NCBI GenBank assembly: GCA_035631615.1 | Contig: DASQIK010000063.1 | Span: forward strand, 1-43,598 | Direction: 5' to 3' | Length of the DNA: 43,598 nt | DNA from: UBA5189 sp035631615 | Lineage (GTDB): Bacteria; Chloroflexota; Limnocylindria; Limnocylindrales; CSP1-4 | In this document: positions 14,332 to 21,948 of the stretch, piece by piece | Position numbering within the stretch: the stretch's first letter is position 1 | How the letters are laid out: each line of letters begins with the position of its first letter | Notes under the pieces: generated by a model | Told to the model about the DNA's origin: nothing | Databases searched by the model: none | Seen by the model: the letters and a program-made list of their open reading frames with translations, nothing else | Position numbers and translations under genes: made by a program

Positions 14332-16508
14332 GGCTGGAGCGGGCCGACGCCCTGGTGCGGCCGCGCGGCCGCGGCGTCAAGGGCTCGCTTCGTGGCGCTC
14401 TCCTTGAGGACCTGCTGGGCATCGATGGTGCCCTCGATGCCCTTGAGCTTCTCGATGCGCTCCCAGACGCCGTCGGCGGTGAGTGCCCACGCGCGTCGGT
14501 CGTCGGCGAGCAGTGCCGCGAGGTTCTCGTCGAGCAGGCGCTGGGCCTCGGAGTCCTGGATCGGCGCGAACGCCTCGATCCGCCGGTCGAGGTTGCGATC
14601 CATGAGGTCGCCGGACCCGATCAGCCACTCGGGCTGGCCGCCGTTCTCGAACCGCCAGATGCGGGAGTGCTCGAGGAACTCCCCGATGATCGATCGAACC
14701 CGGATCCGCTCGGACAGCCGCTCGACCCCGGGAACGAGCGTGCAGGCGCCACGGACGATCACGTCGACGTCGACGCCGGCCGTCGACGCCCGGTACAGCG
14801 CCTCGACGCACGCCGTGTCGATGAGCGCGTTCATCTTCAGCACGATGCCGGACGGCCGGCCCGCGGCAGCGTGCTCCGCCTCGCGCTCGACGAGCTGGAG
14901 GAACCGCTCGCGCAGCCCCGTCGGCGCCACGATGAGGCGCTGGAAGACGCGCTGGCGCGAGAGCCCCGTGAGGATGTTGAACAGGTCGCTCACGTCCTCG
15001 CCGATCTCGGGGCTGCAGGTGAAGAGCCCCAGGTCGACGTAGGTCCGCGAGGTCCGGGTGTTGTAGTTGCCGGTTCCGATGTGGACGTAGCGGCGCAGCG
15101 ACTGGCCCTCGCGCCGGACGACGAGGAGCGTCTTGCAGTGGGTCTTGAGCCCGATCAGCCCGTACACCACGTGGGCGCCGGACTGCTCGAGCTTGCGCGC
15201 CCACTCGATGTTCGCCTCCTCGTCGAAGCGGGCCTTGATCTCGACCAGGACCACGACCTGCTTGCCGCGCTCGGCCGCGCGGATGAGGTGGTGCACGACC
15301 CGCGAGTCGAGCGAGGTCCGATAGAGCGTCTGCTTGATCGCGAGGACGTCGGGATCGTCCGCGGCCTGCTCGACCAGCCGCTCGACCGTCGCGGTGAAGC
15401 TCTCGTACGGGTGGTGGACGAGGAGGTCGCCGCCACGCATGGCGGCGAATACGTCGGCAGGCTCGTCCTCGTCGAGCGGCAGGAACCGCGGCGGCACGAC
15501 CGGGGTCCACGGCGCGGTTCGGAGGTCCGGGCGATCCAGCTCCGCCAGCCGTGACAGGCTCGTGAGGTCGAGCATGCCCCGGATCTCGTATGTCTCGGCC
15601 TCGCCGACACCGAGCCCGCGCCGCAGGACCTCCCGCATGTCGTCCGGCATCGACCGCTCGACCTCGAGGCGCACGGGCTCGCCGAAGCGCCGGCGGCGCA
15701 GCTCCTCCTCGATCGCCACGAGCAGGTCGCTCGCATCCTCCTCGTCGAGGGTGAGATCGGCATCGCGAGTCAATCGGAACAGGTGGTGGCGGAGCACCTC
15801 CATACCACTGAACAGGATGTCGAGGTTCGCGCCGATGACCTGGTCGACGAGGACGTACCGGTGCTGGCCGATCGGCTGCTCCGGCTCCCGTGGCAGCTCG
15901 ATGAGGCGGTTCAGGACGGGCGGCACCTTGACCCGGGCGAAGCGCCGCTCGTCGGTCTCGGGATCGCGCAGTGACACCGCCACCGACAGCGTCAGGCTCG
16001 AGATGTACGGGAAGGGGTGCCCGGGATCGACGGCGAGCGGCGTCAGGACCGGGTAGATCTCCGCCAGGAACAGCTCGCGGAGGCCCGCGTGGTGCTGGGG
16101 GACCTTGGCGTAGTCCAGGATCTCGATGCCCTCGCGGGCGAGCTCCTTGCGGATCTTGCGGTAGATCGACGAGTGCTCCTCGACGAGCTCCTTGATCAGG
16201 CGTCGCGCCTGGCTCAGCTGCTCGGTGGCGGACGGGCCGCCGCCAATGGTCGCCACGCGGGCGAGACGCGCCGCGCGCCGCAGCGAGGAGATGCGGACCT
16301 GGAAGAACTCGTCGAGGTTCGAGGCGAAGATCGCGAGGAACTTCACCCGCTCCAGGAGCGGGTTGCGCGTGTCTGCGGCCTCATGCAGGACGCGCGCGTT
16401 GAACTCGATCCAGGACAGCTCGCGGCTGAGGTGCGGGACGCGCCGGGCGCGGTGGCGCTTCGGCTTGCCGGCCGTCGGTTCAGGCCGGCTCGATGGCAGG
16501 GCGGTCAC
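14322..16508 (-). CDS. ppk1: Polyphosphate kinase 1
   Basis: 728 residues, close to the usual 690-740. N-terminal ELSWIEFNARVLHEA and FLAIFASNLDEFF are the PPK1 N domain; HHPYESF and VLAIKQTLYRTS mark the middle domain; the catalytic RRYVHIGTGNYNTRTSRTY carries His476, equivalent to the phosphorylated His435 of the E. coli enzyme; the C domain has MNALID, RGACTLVPG, FLEHSRIWRF and GSGDLMDRNLDRRIE. It polymerises the gamma-phosphate of ATP into polyphosphate, reversibly. The GTG start at 16508 has an AGGAG about 5 nt upstream. CHAD follows with a 10-nt overlap. All catalytic features appear intact. Confidence 0.96.
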   Translation of the reverse strand: MTALPSSRPEPTAGKPKRHRARRVPHLSRELSWIEFNARVLHEAADTRNPLLERVKFLAIFASNLDEFFQVRISSLRRAARLARVATIGGGPSATEQLSQARRLIKELVEEHSSIYRKIRKELAREGIEILDYAKVPQHHAGLRELFLAEIYPVLTPLAVDPGHPFPYISSLTLSVAVSLRDPETDERRFARVKVPPVLNRLIELPREPEQPIGQHRYVLVDQVIGANLDILFSGMEVLRHHLFRLTRDADLTLDEEDASDLLVAIEEELRRRRFGEPVRLEVERSMPDDMREVLRRGLGVGEAETYEIRGMLDLTSLSRLAELDRPDLRTAPWTPVVPPRFLPLDEDEPADVFAAMRGGDLLVHHPYESFTATVERLVEQAADDPDVLAIKQTLYRTSLDSRVVHHLIRAAERGKQVVVLVEIKARFDEEANIEWARKLEQSGAHVVYGLIGLKTHCKTLLVVRREGQSLRRYVHIGTGNYNTRTSRTYVDLGLFTCSPEIGEDVSDLFNILTGLSRQRVFQRLIVAPTGLRERFLQLVEREAEHAAAGRPSGIVLKMNALIDTACVEALYRASTAGVDVDVIVRGACTLVPGVERLSERIRVRSIIGEFLEHSRIWRFENGGQPEWLIGSGDLMDRNLDRRIEAFAPIQDSEAQRLLDENLAALLADDRRAWALTADGVWERIEKLKGIEGTIDAQQVLKESATKRALDAAAARPHQGVGPLQPWG

Positions 16509-16559
16509 GTGGCTCCTGGGTCTCCACCTCTTGGGATCGGGCAGTCTAGCAACCGCGTG

Positions 16560-17246
16560 TTACAGGGCGATAGCGGAATCCAGGGCGAAGCGCAGCTTCG
16601 AGCCGAGAGGTGGGCCGACGCCGTCCACGCGCAGGAGCGCCTCGCCGAGCTCCGCGAGGGCCGTCTCGTCACCCCTGACCAGCTCCGCCTCGAGCTCGTG
16701 GCGGCGGCCGGCGACGCGTCCGTGATCGACCGCCTGCATGGCGTCCAGGCTGACCTCGACGACCGTCGTGCCGCGCGCGAGGAGCCGGGTCAGCCGCCGC
16801 TGGCGCAGCTGGGCGATGACCTGGAGCCGCTCCGACGCGGAGGCCTCGAGCAGCGCCGCACGCGCCGCCGACGGCGGCCAGCGAGCCGGATCGAGCGAGC
16901 GCGTCGCGGGGCCCTCGAGCTCGACCCGGGTCGTCACGCCGCGCAGCTCGACCCCCGACCGCTTCACCGTGACCGAGGTGATGCCCCGCTCCCGTCGGAG
17001 GCGCGCCCGGATCGCCTTGAGGAACAGCCGCCCGGCGATCGGGTCGGTGTCCAGGTAGCGGTCGGTGAGCTGGACGACGTGGGCCTCGCCCGCGGCGGCA
17101 AAGCCCGCGAGTCGTGCCGGATCTGCGTCGCGGAGCAGCCGCCTGACCGTCGCCGGGCGCGCGACGGACAGCTTGACCTCGATCTCCCTCGGCTCGGCCG
17201 AGGCCGGAGCACGACGAGCCGGCGGAGCGATCCCGCCCGGGCTCAC
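16560..17246 (-). CDS. CYTH domain / triphosphate tunnel metalloenzyme
   Basis: 228 residues. The defining ExExK motif is E21-I-E23-V-K25 near the N-terminus, followed by basic and acidic alternating strands (DRYLDTD, RARLRRE, SVTVKRSG, RVELEG, EVSLD, HELEAEL) of the eight-stranded tunnel, and a C-terminal helix. Such enzymes hydrolyse inorganic triphosphate or related substrates; many sit with CHAD proteins and polyphosphate kinases. The GTG start overlaps the upstream small membrane protein stop (GTGA), making it the last gene of a four-gene operon, and ppk1 starts 52 nt beyond. Likely acts on short polyphosphates; exact substrate unknown. Confidence 0.88.
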   Translation of the reverse strand: MSPGGIAPPARRAPASAEPREIEVKLSVARPATVRRLLRDADPARLAGFAAAGEAHVVQLTDRYLDTDPIAGRLFLKAIRARLRRERGITSVTVKRSGVELRGVTTRVELEGPATRSLDPARWPPSAARAALLEASASERLQVIAQLRQRRLTRLLARGTTVVEVSLDAMQAVDHGRVAGRRHELEAELVRGDETALAELGEALLRVDGVGPPLGSKLRFALDSAIAL

Positions 17247-17596
17247 GGCTGGGCGAGGTAGCGGCGCTCGCCGGTTGCCGGGTCCACCGCGACGCGCATC
17301 GTGACGCCCGTCGTCGGATCGATGAACGCCTCGTCCGTCGCGCGGAAGCGCGACTCAAGCGTGGTGCCTGCCGGCTCGCCGCCGCCCGGGCCAGGGGCGG
17401 CGTTCGTCGGCTCCGCGGCCGCCGATCGATAGCGCTGCCGCTCGATCGCGACCACGATCACGAGGAACGCGCCGAAGCCGAACAGCTCGAGGCCCGGAAT
17501 CGGGCCGACGCCCGGCAGGCCGGCGATGAGCGCGAGCCCGCCGAGCATCAGCAGCACACCGAAGACGACCATGGCCCCGCGCACGATGGCGCTCAT
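17243..17596 (-). CDS. Small two-helix membrane protein
   Basis: 117 residues from the ATG at 17594-17596. Two hydrophobic helices, about residues 7-25 (GAMVVFGVLLMLGGLALIAG) and 36-50 (LFGFGAFLVIVVAIE), are joined by a short Gly/Pro loop; the cytosolic tail contains FRATDEAFIDPTTG and the DPATGERRYL motif, similar to tails of small conserved membrane proteins whose role is unknown. No family name is claimed. It lies between the YbjQ-like gene (8 nt gap) and the CYTH gene (4 nt overlap). Confidence 0.7.
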   Translation of the reverse strand: MSAIVRGAMVVFGVLLMLGGLALIAGLPGVGPIPGLELFGFGAFLVIVVAIERQRYRSAAAEPTNAAPGPGGGEPAGTTLESRFRATDEAFIDPTTGVTMRVAVDPATGERRYLAQP

Positions 17597-17604
17597 CGTC
17601 CCGG

Positions 17605-17949
17605 CTACTCGGTGGGCGGCTTTGCGGACGCGTCGGGCTCGACGACGACCGCCGTGCCGTACGCGACGATCTCGGTCATGTAGCTGGCCATCTCGCTGCT
17701 GTCGAAGCGCATCGAGATGATCGCGTTTGCGCCCATCACGGTCGCGTTCTGCACGAGCCGATCGAGCGCCTGGCGGCGGGTGTCCTCGAGCAGCTGGGTG
17801 TATTCGTGGATCTCGCCACCGCCGAGGGACCGGAGGCCCGCGATCAGGTTGCCGGAGAAGCCGCGACTGCGGACGACGAGCCCGAACGTCTGGCCCTTGG
17901 TCTCGACGGTGCGATGGCCGGCGATGAACGGCGCGGTGGAAACGATCAC
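17605..17949 (-). CDS. YbjQ-like (UPF0145 / DUF74) protein
   Basis: 114 residues from a GTG that overlaps the preceding stop (GTGA). The sequence VSTAPFIAGHRTVETKGQTFGLVVRS, LEDTRRQALDRLVQNATVMGANAIISMRFD and the final TEIVAYGTAVVV match the YbjQ/UPF0145 family, sometimes called putative heavy-metal-binding. It contains no cysteine, so metal binding is not evident here. YbjQ proteins form pentameric rings; the cellular role is not established. Located mid-operon between DUF971 and a small membrane protein. Confidence 0.88.
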   Translation of the reverse strand: MIVSTAPFIAGHRTVETKGQTFGLVVRSRGFSGNLIAGLRSLGGGEIHEYTQLLEDTRRQALDRLVQNATVMGANAIISMRFDSSEMASYMTEIVAYGTAVVVEPDASAKPPTE

Positions 17950-18377
17950 GGACGGGTCCCCCTGTGCTGCGCGGGTGGGTGCTGGATGACGGGTGGCGCG
18001 GACGCCCGGCGGCGGGTGTCCTCGGGGCAGGCGCAACGCTCCCGCAGGAGCGCGAACGGGTAGTAGCCGGTGTGATGGCCGTCGGCCCACGTCGGCGCCA
18101 GCGCATACGAGCCGACGAGGTGGACGTCGACGAGGCGCGTCTGCTCGTCGGTGAGGGTTGGCGAGGTGTCCAGCCAGCCAGGCAGGCCGGCCTCGCCGCG
18201 GCAGAACGCGCACGGGCACAGCCAGCGCAGGTCGTGGGCGTTGTAGATGGTCACGTGGCCGTCCTGCCACGCGAGCTCCAGCGTGCCCGCCGCCCGATCG
18301 GCATGGATGCGTGTCGGCGTCGTGCGGTCGCCGGGCTGGGTCGCGCGCTCCGTTGCGGGCTCCGGGACGGCGGTCAT
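17946..18377 (-). CDS. DUF971 domain protein
   Basis: 143 residues from the ATG at 18375-18377. Residues about 20-110 form a DUF971 domain (PF06155, related to the N-terminal domain of gamma-butyrobetaine hydroxylase): TRIHADRAAGTLELAWQDGH, DLRWLCPCAFCRGE, VGSYALAPTWADGHHTGYYPF and LRERC. The CPCAFC cluster with a later Cys-rich CACPED could hold zinc or an iron-sulphur cluster; DUF971 proteins have been linked to Fe-S protein maturation. First gene of the operon DUF971-YbjQ-membrane protein-CYTH; the start is preceded by CAGAAT 6 nt upstream, consistent with a leaderless message. Confidence 0.85.
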   Translation of the reverse strand: MTAVPEPATERATQPGDRTTPTRIHADRAAGTLELAWQDGHVTIYNAHDLRWLCPCAFCRGEAGLPGWLDTSPTLTDEQTRLVDVHLVGSYALAPTWADGHHTGYYPFALLRERCACPEDTRRRASAPPVIQHPPAQHRGTRP

Positions 18378-18417
18378 GCCTGGATTCTGCGCCGAACGCG
18401 GCCGAATCGGGCGCGGG

Positions 18418-18660
18418 CTACCAGTCGCGGTCGATGGGAAATCCTCGGGTCGCGGCCGCGGCGGCCACGAATGCCACGACGGCGAGCGCGGCAAGCACGA
18501 CGCTCTGGGCAGTGACCGCGAGGACCGCGATCCCGATGCCGAGCACGACGAACAGGCCCGCCGCAGCGCCGTTCCGCGTCCACATCGCCCGCATCGCGGC
18601 ACCACGATCGCGCCGGATTGTTGTCGGCGTGTTTCCACGCGCGGTCCGGCGCGCCGTCAT
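18418..18660 (-). CDS. Hypothetical small membrane protein
   Basis: 80 residues, with two hydrophobic helices (about 33-50 and 52-70) after a basic N-terminus. An internal ATG at residue 23 (MRAMWTRNG) gives a 58-residue version with the usual short basic head and may be the true start. No family recognised. The reading frame is consistent with a membrane protein and nothing else competes on this stretch, but support is modest. Confidence 0.5.
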   Translation of the reverse strand: MTARRTARGNTPTTIRRDRGAAMRAMWTRNGAAAGLFVVLGIGIAVLAVTAQSVVLAALAVVAFVAAAAATRGFPIDRDW

Positions 18661-18761
18661 TGCGGGTTTCGACGCAACGGCCGAGGCGTGGTTTCCGGCA
18701 GGGGACCGGGACCATCGGCTAACGGACCCTCGTGGGGGCCCCGGCTATGCTCCGGCGCACC

Positions 18762-19775
18762 ATGTCCCTTGCCGTCCACGGCCTCGTCAAGCGCTTCGGC
18801 ACGATCACGGCGCTCGATGGCCTCGAGCTCGACGTGCCCGAGCGCCACGTCTTCGGCTTCCTCGGCTCGAACGGCGCCGGCAAGACCACGACGATGCGCA
18901 TCGCGCTTGGCGTCCTCCGCGCAGACGCCGGATCGATCCGCTGGCGCGGCGTCGACCATCGATCGCTGCCGCGCCACACCTGGGGCTACCTGCCAGAGGA
19001 GCGCGGCCTGTACCCGAGGATGACCGTGCTCCAGCAGCTCGTCTTCTTCGCCGGCCTCCAGGGCCTGCCGCGAGACGTCGCGACCCGCGAGGCCCGCGCC
19101 TGGCTCGCGCGCTTCCGCGTGCCGGAGTTCGCCGATCGCCGCGCCGAGGAGCTCTCGAAGGGCAACCAGCAGAAGGTCCAGTTCCTCGCGGCAGTCCTGC
19201 ACGACCCGCAGGTGCTCCTGATGGACGAGCCGTTCACTGGTCTCGATCCCGTCAACATCGTGCTGCTGCGCGAGGCGATCCTCGAGCTCCGCGACCGGGG
19301 CAGGACGATCGTGCTCTCGACGCACCAGATGGAGACGGTCGAGGCGATGTGCGAGTCGGTCGCCATCGTCGACCATGGGCGCACGGTCGTCGCCGGCTCC
19401 CTTGCGGACGTGAAGCGCTCGACCGGCCGGCGGATGGTGCTGCTGGCCACGCGCGGCGACCACAAGCTGGCGTGGCTGGACGCGGTTCCCGGCGCGCGCC
19501 TCCTTCGACCGGGCATCGAACGAGCGGAGATCGAGATCGAGCCTGGCGTGGAGCCCGAGGCGGTCCTCGCGGCGGCACTGGCCGCGGGCGCGCGGGTCAC
19601 GCACTTCGAGGTCGCCGACCCGTCCCTCGAGCAGGTCTTCATCGAGCATGTCGGCCATCCCGCCGACACCGATCCGGGGACGGCGGCCCGGCCACGAACC
19701 GACACCGGCGCGCCGCCGGCCTCGATCGGCCGCGCCGGGCCCCGGGCCGCCCCGGACGGCGAGGCGGTCGCGTGA
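18762..19775 (+). CDS. NatA-like ABC exporter ATPase
   Basis: 337 residues from the ATG at 18762; the frame is open to a GTG at 18732, but TATGCT (18746-18751) ends 10 nt before the ATG and suggests a leaderless start there. Walker A GSNGAGKTT, Q loop in YLPEERGLYPRM, signature ELSKGNQQKVQ, Walker B VLLMDEPFTGLDP and switch VLSTHQM are intact. EERGLY and the C-terminal accessory domain ending in SLEQVFIEHVG are typical of NatA/DUF4162-type ATPases that drive ABC-2 exporters. The last 60 residues are a Pro/Ala tail. Overlaps the permease gene by 4 nt. Confidence 0.92.
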   Translation: MSLAVHGLVKRFGTITALDGLELDVPERHVFGFLGSNGAGKTTTMRIALGVLRADAGSIRWRGVDHRSLPRHTWGYLPEERGLYPRMTVLQQLVFFAGLQGLPRDVATREARAWLARFRVPEFADRRAEELSKGNQQKVQFLAAVLHDPQVLLMDEPFTGLDPVNIVLLREAILELRDRGRTIVLSTHQMETVEAMCESVAIVDHGRTVVAGSLADVKRSTGRRMVLLATRGDHKLAWLDAVPGARLLRPGIERAEIEIEPGVEPEAVLAAALAAGARVTHFEVADPSLEQVFIEHVGHPADTDPGTAARPRTDTGAPPASIGRAGPRAAPDGEAVA

Positions 19776-21106
19776 GCGCCGACCCGGCACTCCGGCCGGA
19801 GCGCGGCCTCATCGCCAACGCGTGGCTGGTCGCGAAGCGCGAGTTCCGCGAGCGCGTCCGGAGCCGGCTCTTCTTCGTCTCGACCCTGCTGCTCGCGTCG
19901 CTCGCCGTCGGCGTGTCGCTCACCCCGGTCCTCATCCAGGCGGCGGACCGAGGTACGACCACCAGGATCGCGGTGGCGAGCGACGACGCCAAGCTCACGG
20001 ACGAGTCGATCTCCATCCTGAGCGGCTATCTCAACCCGCCATCGTCGGGCGGCCAGCCGGATCCCTACCGGTTCGTCCCGACCACGGTTGCGGACGCCAC
20101 GCCGGATGCGATCGCGAGCGGCAGCTACGCCGGTGCGCTGATCGTGTCGCGTCGATCGGACGGGCAGATCGCCGTCCAGTTCCTGGCCGGCGATCAGATC
20201 GGGACCGATCGCGTCCAGCAGCTCCAGGTCGGGAGCTTCGCGATCGGCATCTTCGACTGGATCAAGTCGAGCGGCGCGGTCGGTGCCGGCACCTTCCATA
20301 CGACCGAGTTCGTGTCGGCGCAGATCGCGGCGGGCGCGAACGGCGGTGGCGCGAAGCCGATCGACGCGGCGGAGTACGCGGGCCGCAGGATCGTCGGCGT
20401 CGTCTTCGTCGTTCTCATCTTCATCACCCTCGTCATCTACGGCATGTGGGTCGCGGCGGGTGTCGTCGCCGAGAAGTCCACCCGGGTCATGGAGCTGCTC
20501 ATCAGCGCGGCCACACCCGGACAGCTCGTGCTCGGCAAGGTCATCGGCATCGGCCTGGCGGGGCTCGTCCAGTACCTGGCGATCCTGCTGCCCGCGCTGA
20601 TGACCCTGCTCTTCCAGGACAGGATCGCGACGGTGGTGCTCGGCACGTCCAGCGGGGTCAACCTGACCCTCACCGCGCTGACCCCGGGCCTCCTCGCCGC
20701 GTACGGCGCCTTCTGGATCCTCGGCTTCATCCTCTATGCCCTGATCTACGCGGCGGCGGGCTCGCTCGTCAGCCGAGCCGAGGACCTCCAGGTGCTCGCG
20801 CTGCCGCTCAGCCTGATCGCGATCGGCGGCTACCTCCAGGCCGTGATGGCCCTCTCGGGCGGCATCGGTCCGCTCGTTCGGATCTCCTCGTACATCCCGT
20901 TCTGGAGCCCGTTCGTGATGCTGACGCGCCTGACCGTCGGGCACGTCGAGCCGTGGGAGCTGGTGCTGTCGTTCGGCCTGCTCGCGGCATCGATCCCGAT
21001 CGTCGCGGTGATCGCGGTGCGCGTGTACTCGGCCGGCGTGCTCCTGTACGGGCAGCGGCCCGGCGCCCGCGCCATCGTCGGCGCCATCGTCCGTCCGCCC
21101 GTCTGA
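19772..21106 (+). CDS. NatB-like ABC-2 permease
   Basis: 444 residues from the GTG overlapping the ATPase stop (GTGA); the much longer open frame upstream is a shadow. Layout is that of ABC2_membrane_3/NatB: cytosolic VAKREFRERVRSRLFF, first helix, an extracytoplasmic domain of about 180 residues, then five helices starting with GVVFVVLIFITLVIYGMWVA. The motif EKSTRVMELLISAATPGQLVLGKVIGIG after the second helix is diagnostic. NatAB-type pumps export sodium or drugs; the substrate here is unknown. Ends before a convergent ligase-like gene 20 nt away. Confidence 0.9.
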   Translation: MSADPALRPERGLIANAWLVAKREFRERVRSRLFFVSTLLLASLAVGVSLTPVLIQAADRGTTTRIAVASDDAKLTDESISILSGYLNPPSSGGQPDPYRFVPTTVADATPDAIASGSYAGALIVSRRSDGQIAVQFLAGDQIGTDRVQQLQVGSFAIGIFDWIKSSGAVGAGTFHTTEFVSAQIAAGANGGGAKPIDAAEYAGRRIVGVVFVVLIFITLVIYGMWVAAGVVAEKSTRVMELLISAATPGQLVLGKVIGIGLAGLVQYLAILLPALMTLLFQDRIATVVLGTSSGVNLTLTALTPGLLAAYGAFWILGFILYALIYAAAGSLVSRAEDLQVLALPLSLIAIGGYLQAVMALSGGIGPLVRISSYIPFWSPFVMLTRLTVGHVEPWELVLSFGLLAASIPIVAVIAVRVYSAGVLLYGQRPGARAIVGAIVRPPV

Positions 21107-21126
21107 GCGGGCTCGGCGCCGAGGAC

Positions 21127-21876
21127 CTACCCGTCCTCGCCGTCGAACTCGAGGGGGAGGCGGCGAATGAGGGCGAGGACCAGCTCGGTCCGGCCAATCG
21201 CGCCGGCCTCGTCGGCGGCCACGTCGCGCGGGTCCTGGCGAACCCCGCCGCCGCCGACGGCGATCGTCCGCCACAGCCGGCTGCGCACGCCGGGCAGGTA
21301 CGGGCTGGCGCGCTGCCTGGCGCGGATGCCGTACAGGCCCTGGCCGGATACCGCCTCGAACAGCGCCCGCCCCTCGGCTGCGATCGCGGGAACGGCCACG
21401 ACCTCGTCGCCCGGTCGGAGCACCTGGCGGAGCAGCCCACGGCGCTTCTCGAGGGCGAGGTTGAGCAGGCTCCGGCCGTCGAGGTCGAGCAGGTCGAAGG
21501 CGAGGTAGGACATCGGGCGCCCGGGCTCGCCCGCCAGCCGCCGCGCCATCTCGTCGTGATCGAGCCGGCCGGCGTCGTCGACGACGACGACCTCGCCATC
21601 GAGCACGGCCGATCGGGCGTCCACCCGCGCCGCGAGCCCAGCGAGGTCGAGCGGCGCCGGACCGACCGTCCCGTCCTCGGCGACGAGCCGCACGTCGCCG
21701 GCGCCCGGCTGCGCGGCCGGGCCGATGAGCGCCAGGGCGCGCGCCCCGCCCCAGACCGGCTCGAACAGGTGGGCCGCGGAATCGAACGGCTCGGCCAGTG
21801 GCCGGGCGAGCATGGGGCGGAGGCTCGGCAGCCGTGGCAGCGCCGGATCGAGCCGGAGCGACAGCTGGTCCGTCAC
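21127..21876 (-). CDS. DNA-ligase-like pseudoenzyme, catalytic lysines lost
   Basis: 249 residues that follow the adenylation domain of ATP-dependent DNA ligases (LigD/LigC type) from LRPMLARPLAEPF through LDGEVVVVD, YLAFDLLDLDGRSL, EKRRGLLRQVL to SPYLPGVRSRLW. The catalytic positions are altered: motif I, usually EPKWDG, reads EPVWGG with Val41 in place of the AMP-accepting lysine; motif IV, usually GLEGIVAK, reads GLYGIRAR; motif V, usually WxKxK, reads WRTIA. There is no OB-fold domain. It therefore cannot form a ligase-AMP by the known mechanism. The reading frame is intact and codon use is like neighbours, so it looks like a selected pseudoenzyme, perhaps a nucleotide- or DNA-binding protein. 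GTG start with GAGGGA upstream. Confidence 0.75.
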   Translation of the reverse strand: MTDQLSLRLDPALPRLPSLRPMLARPLAEPFDSAAHLFEPVWGGARALALIGPAAQPGAGDVRLVAEDGTVGPAPLDLAGLAARVDARSAVLDGEVVVVDDAGRLDHDEMARRLAGEPGRPMSYLAFDLLDLDGRSLLNLALEKRRGLLRQVLRPGDEVVAVPAIAAEGRALFEAVSGQGLYGIRARQRASPYLPGVRSRLWRTIAVGGGGVRQDPRDVAADEAGAIGRTELVLALIRRLPLEFDGEDG

Positions 21877-21948
21877 GGCACGTCCCTCATCGCGCGGCGA
21901 TCCTAGCCGCTAGACTCCGCCCCGTCTCCCACCCTCACGAGGCTGCGA

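Noticed and set aside
13191..15554. Plus-strand open frame of 787 codons opposite CHAD and ppk1.
   Set aside because: Low-complexity antisense translation with no domain; ppk1 and CHAD are certain on the minus strand.
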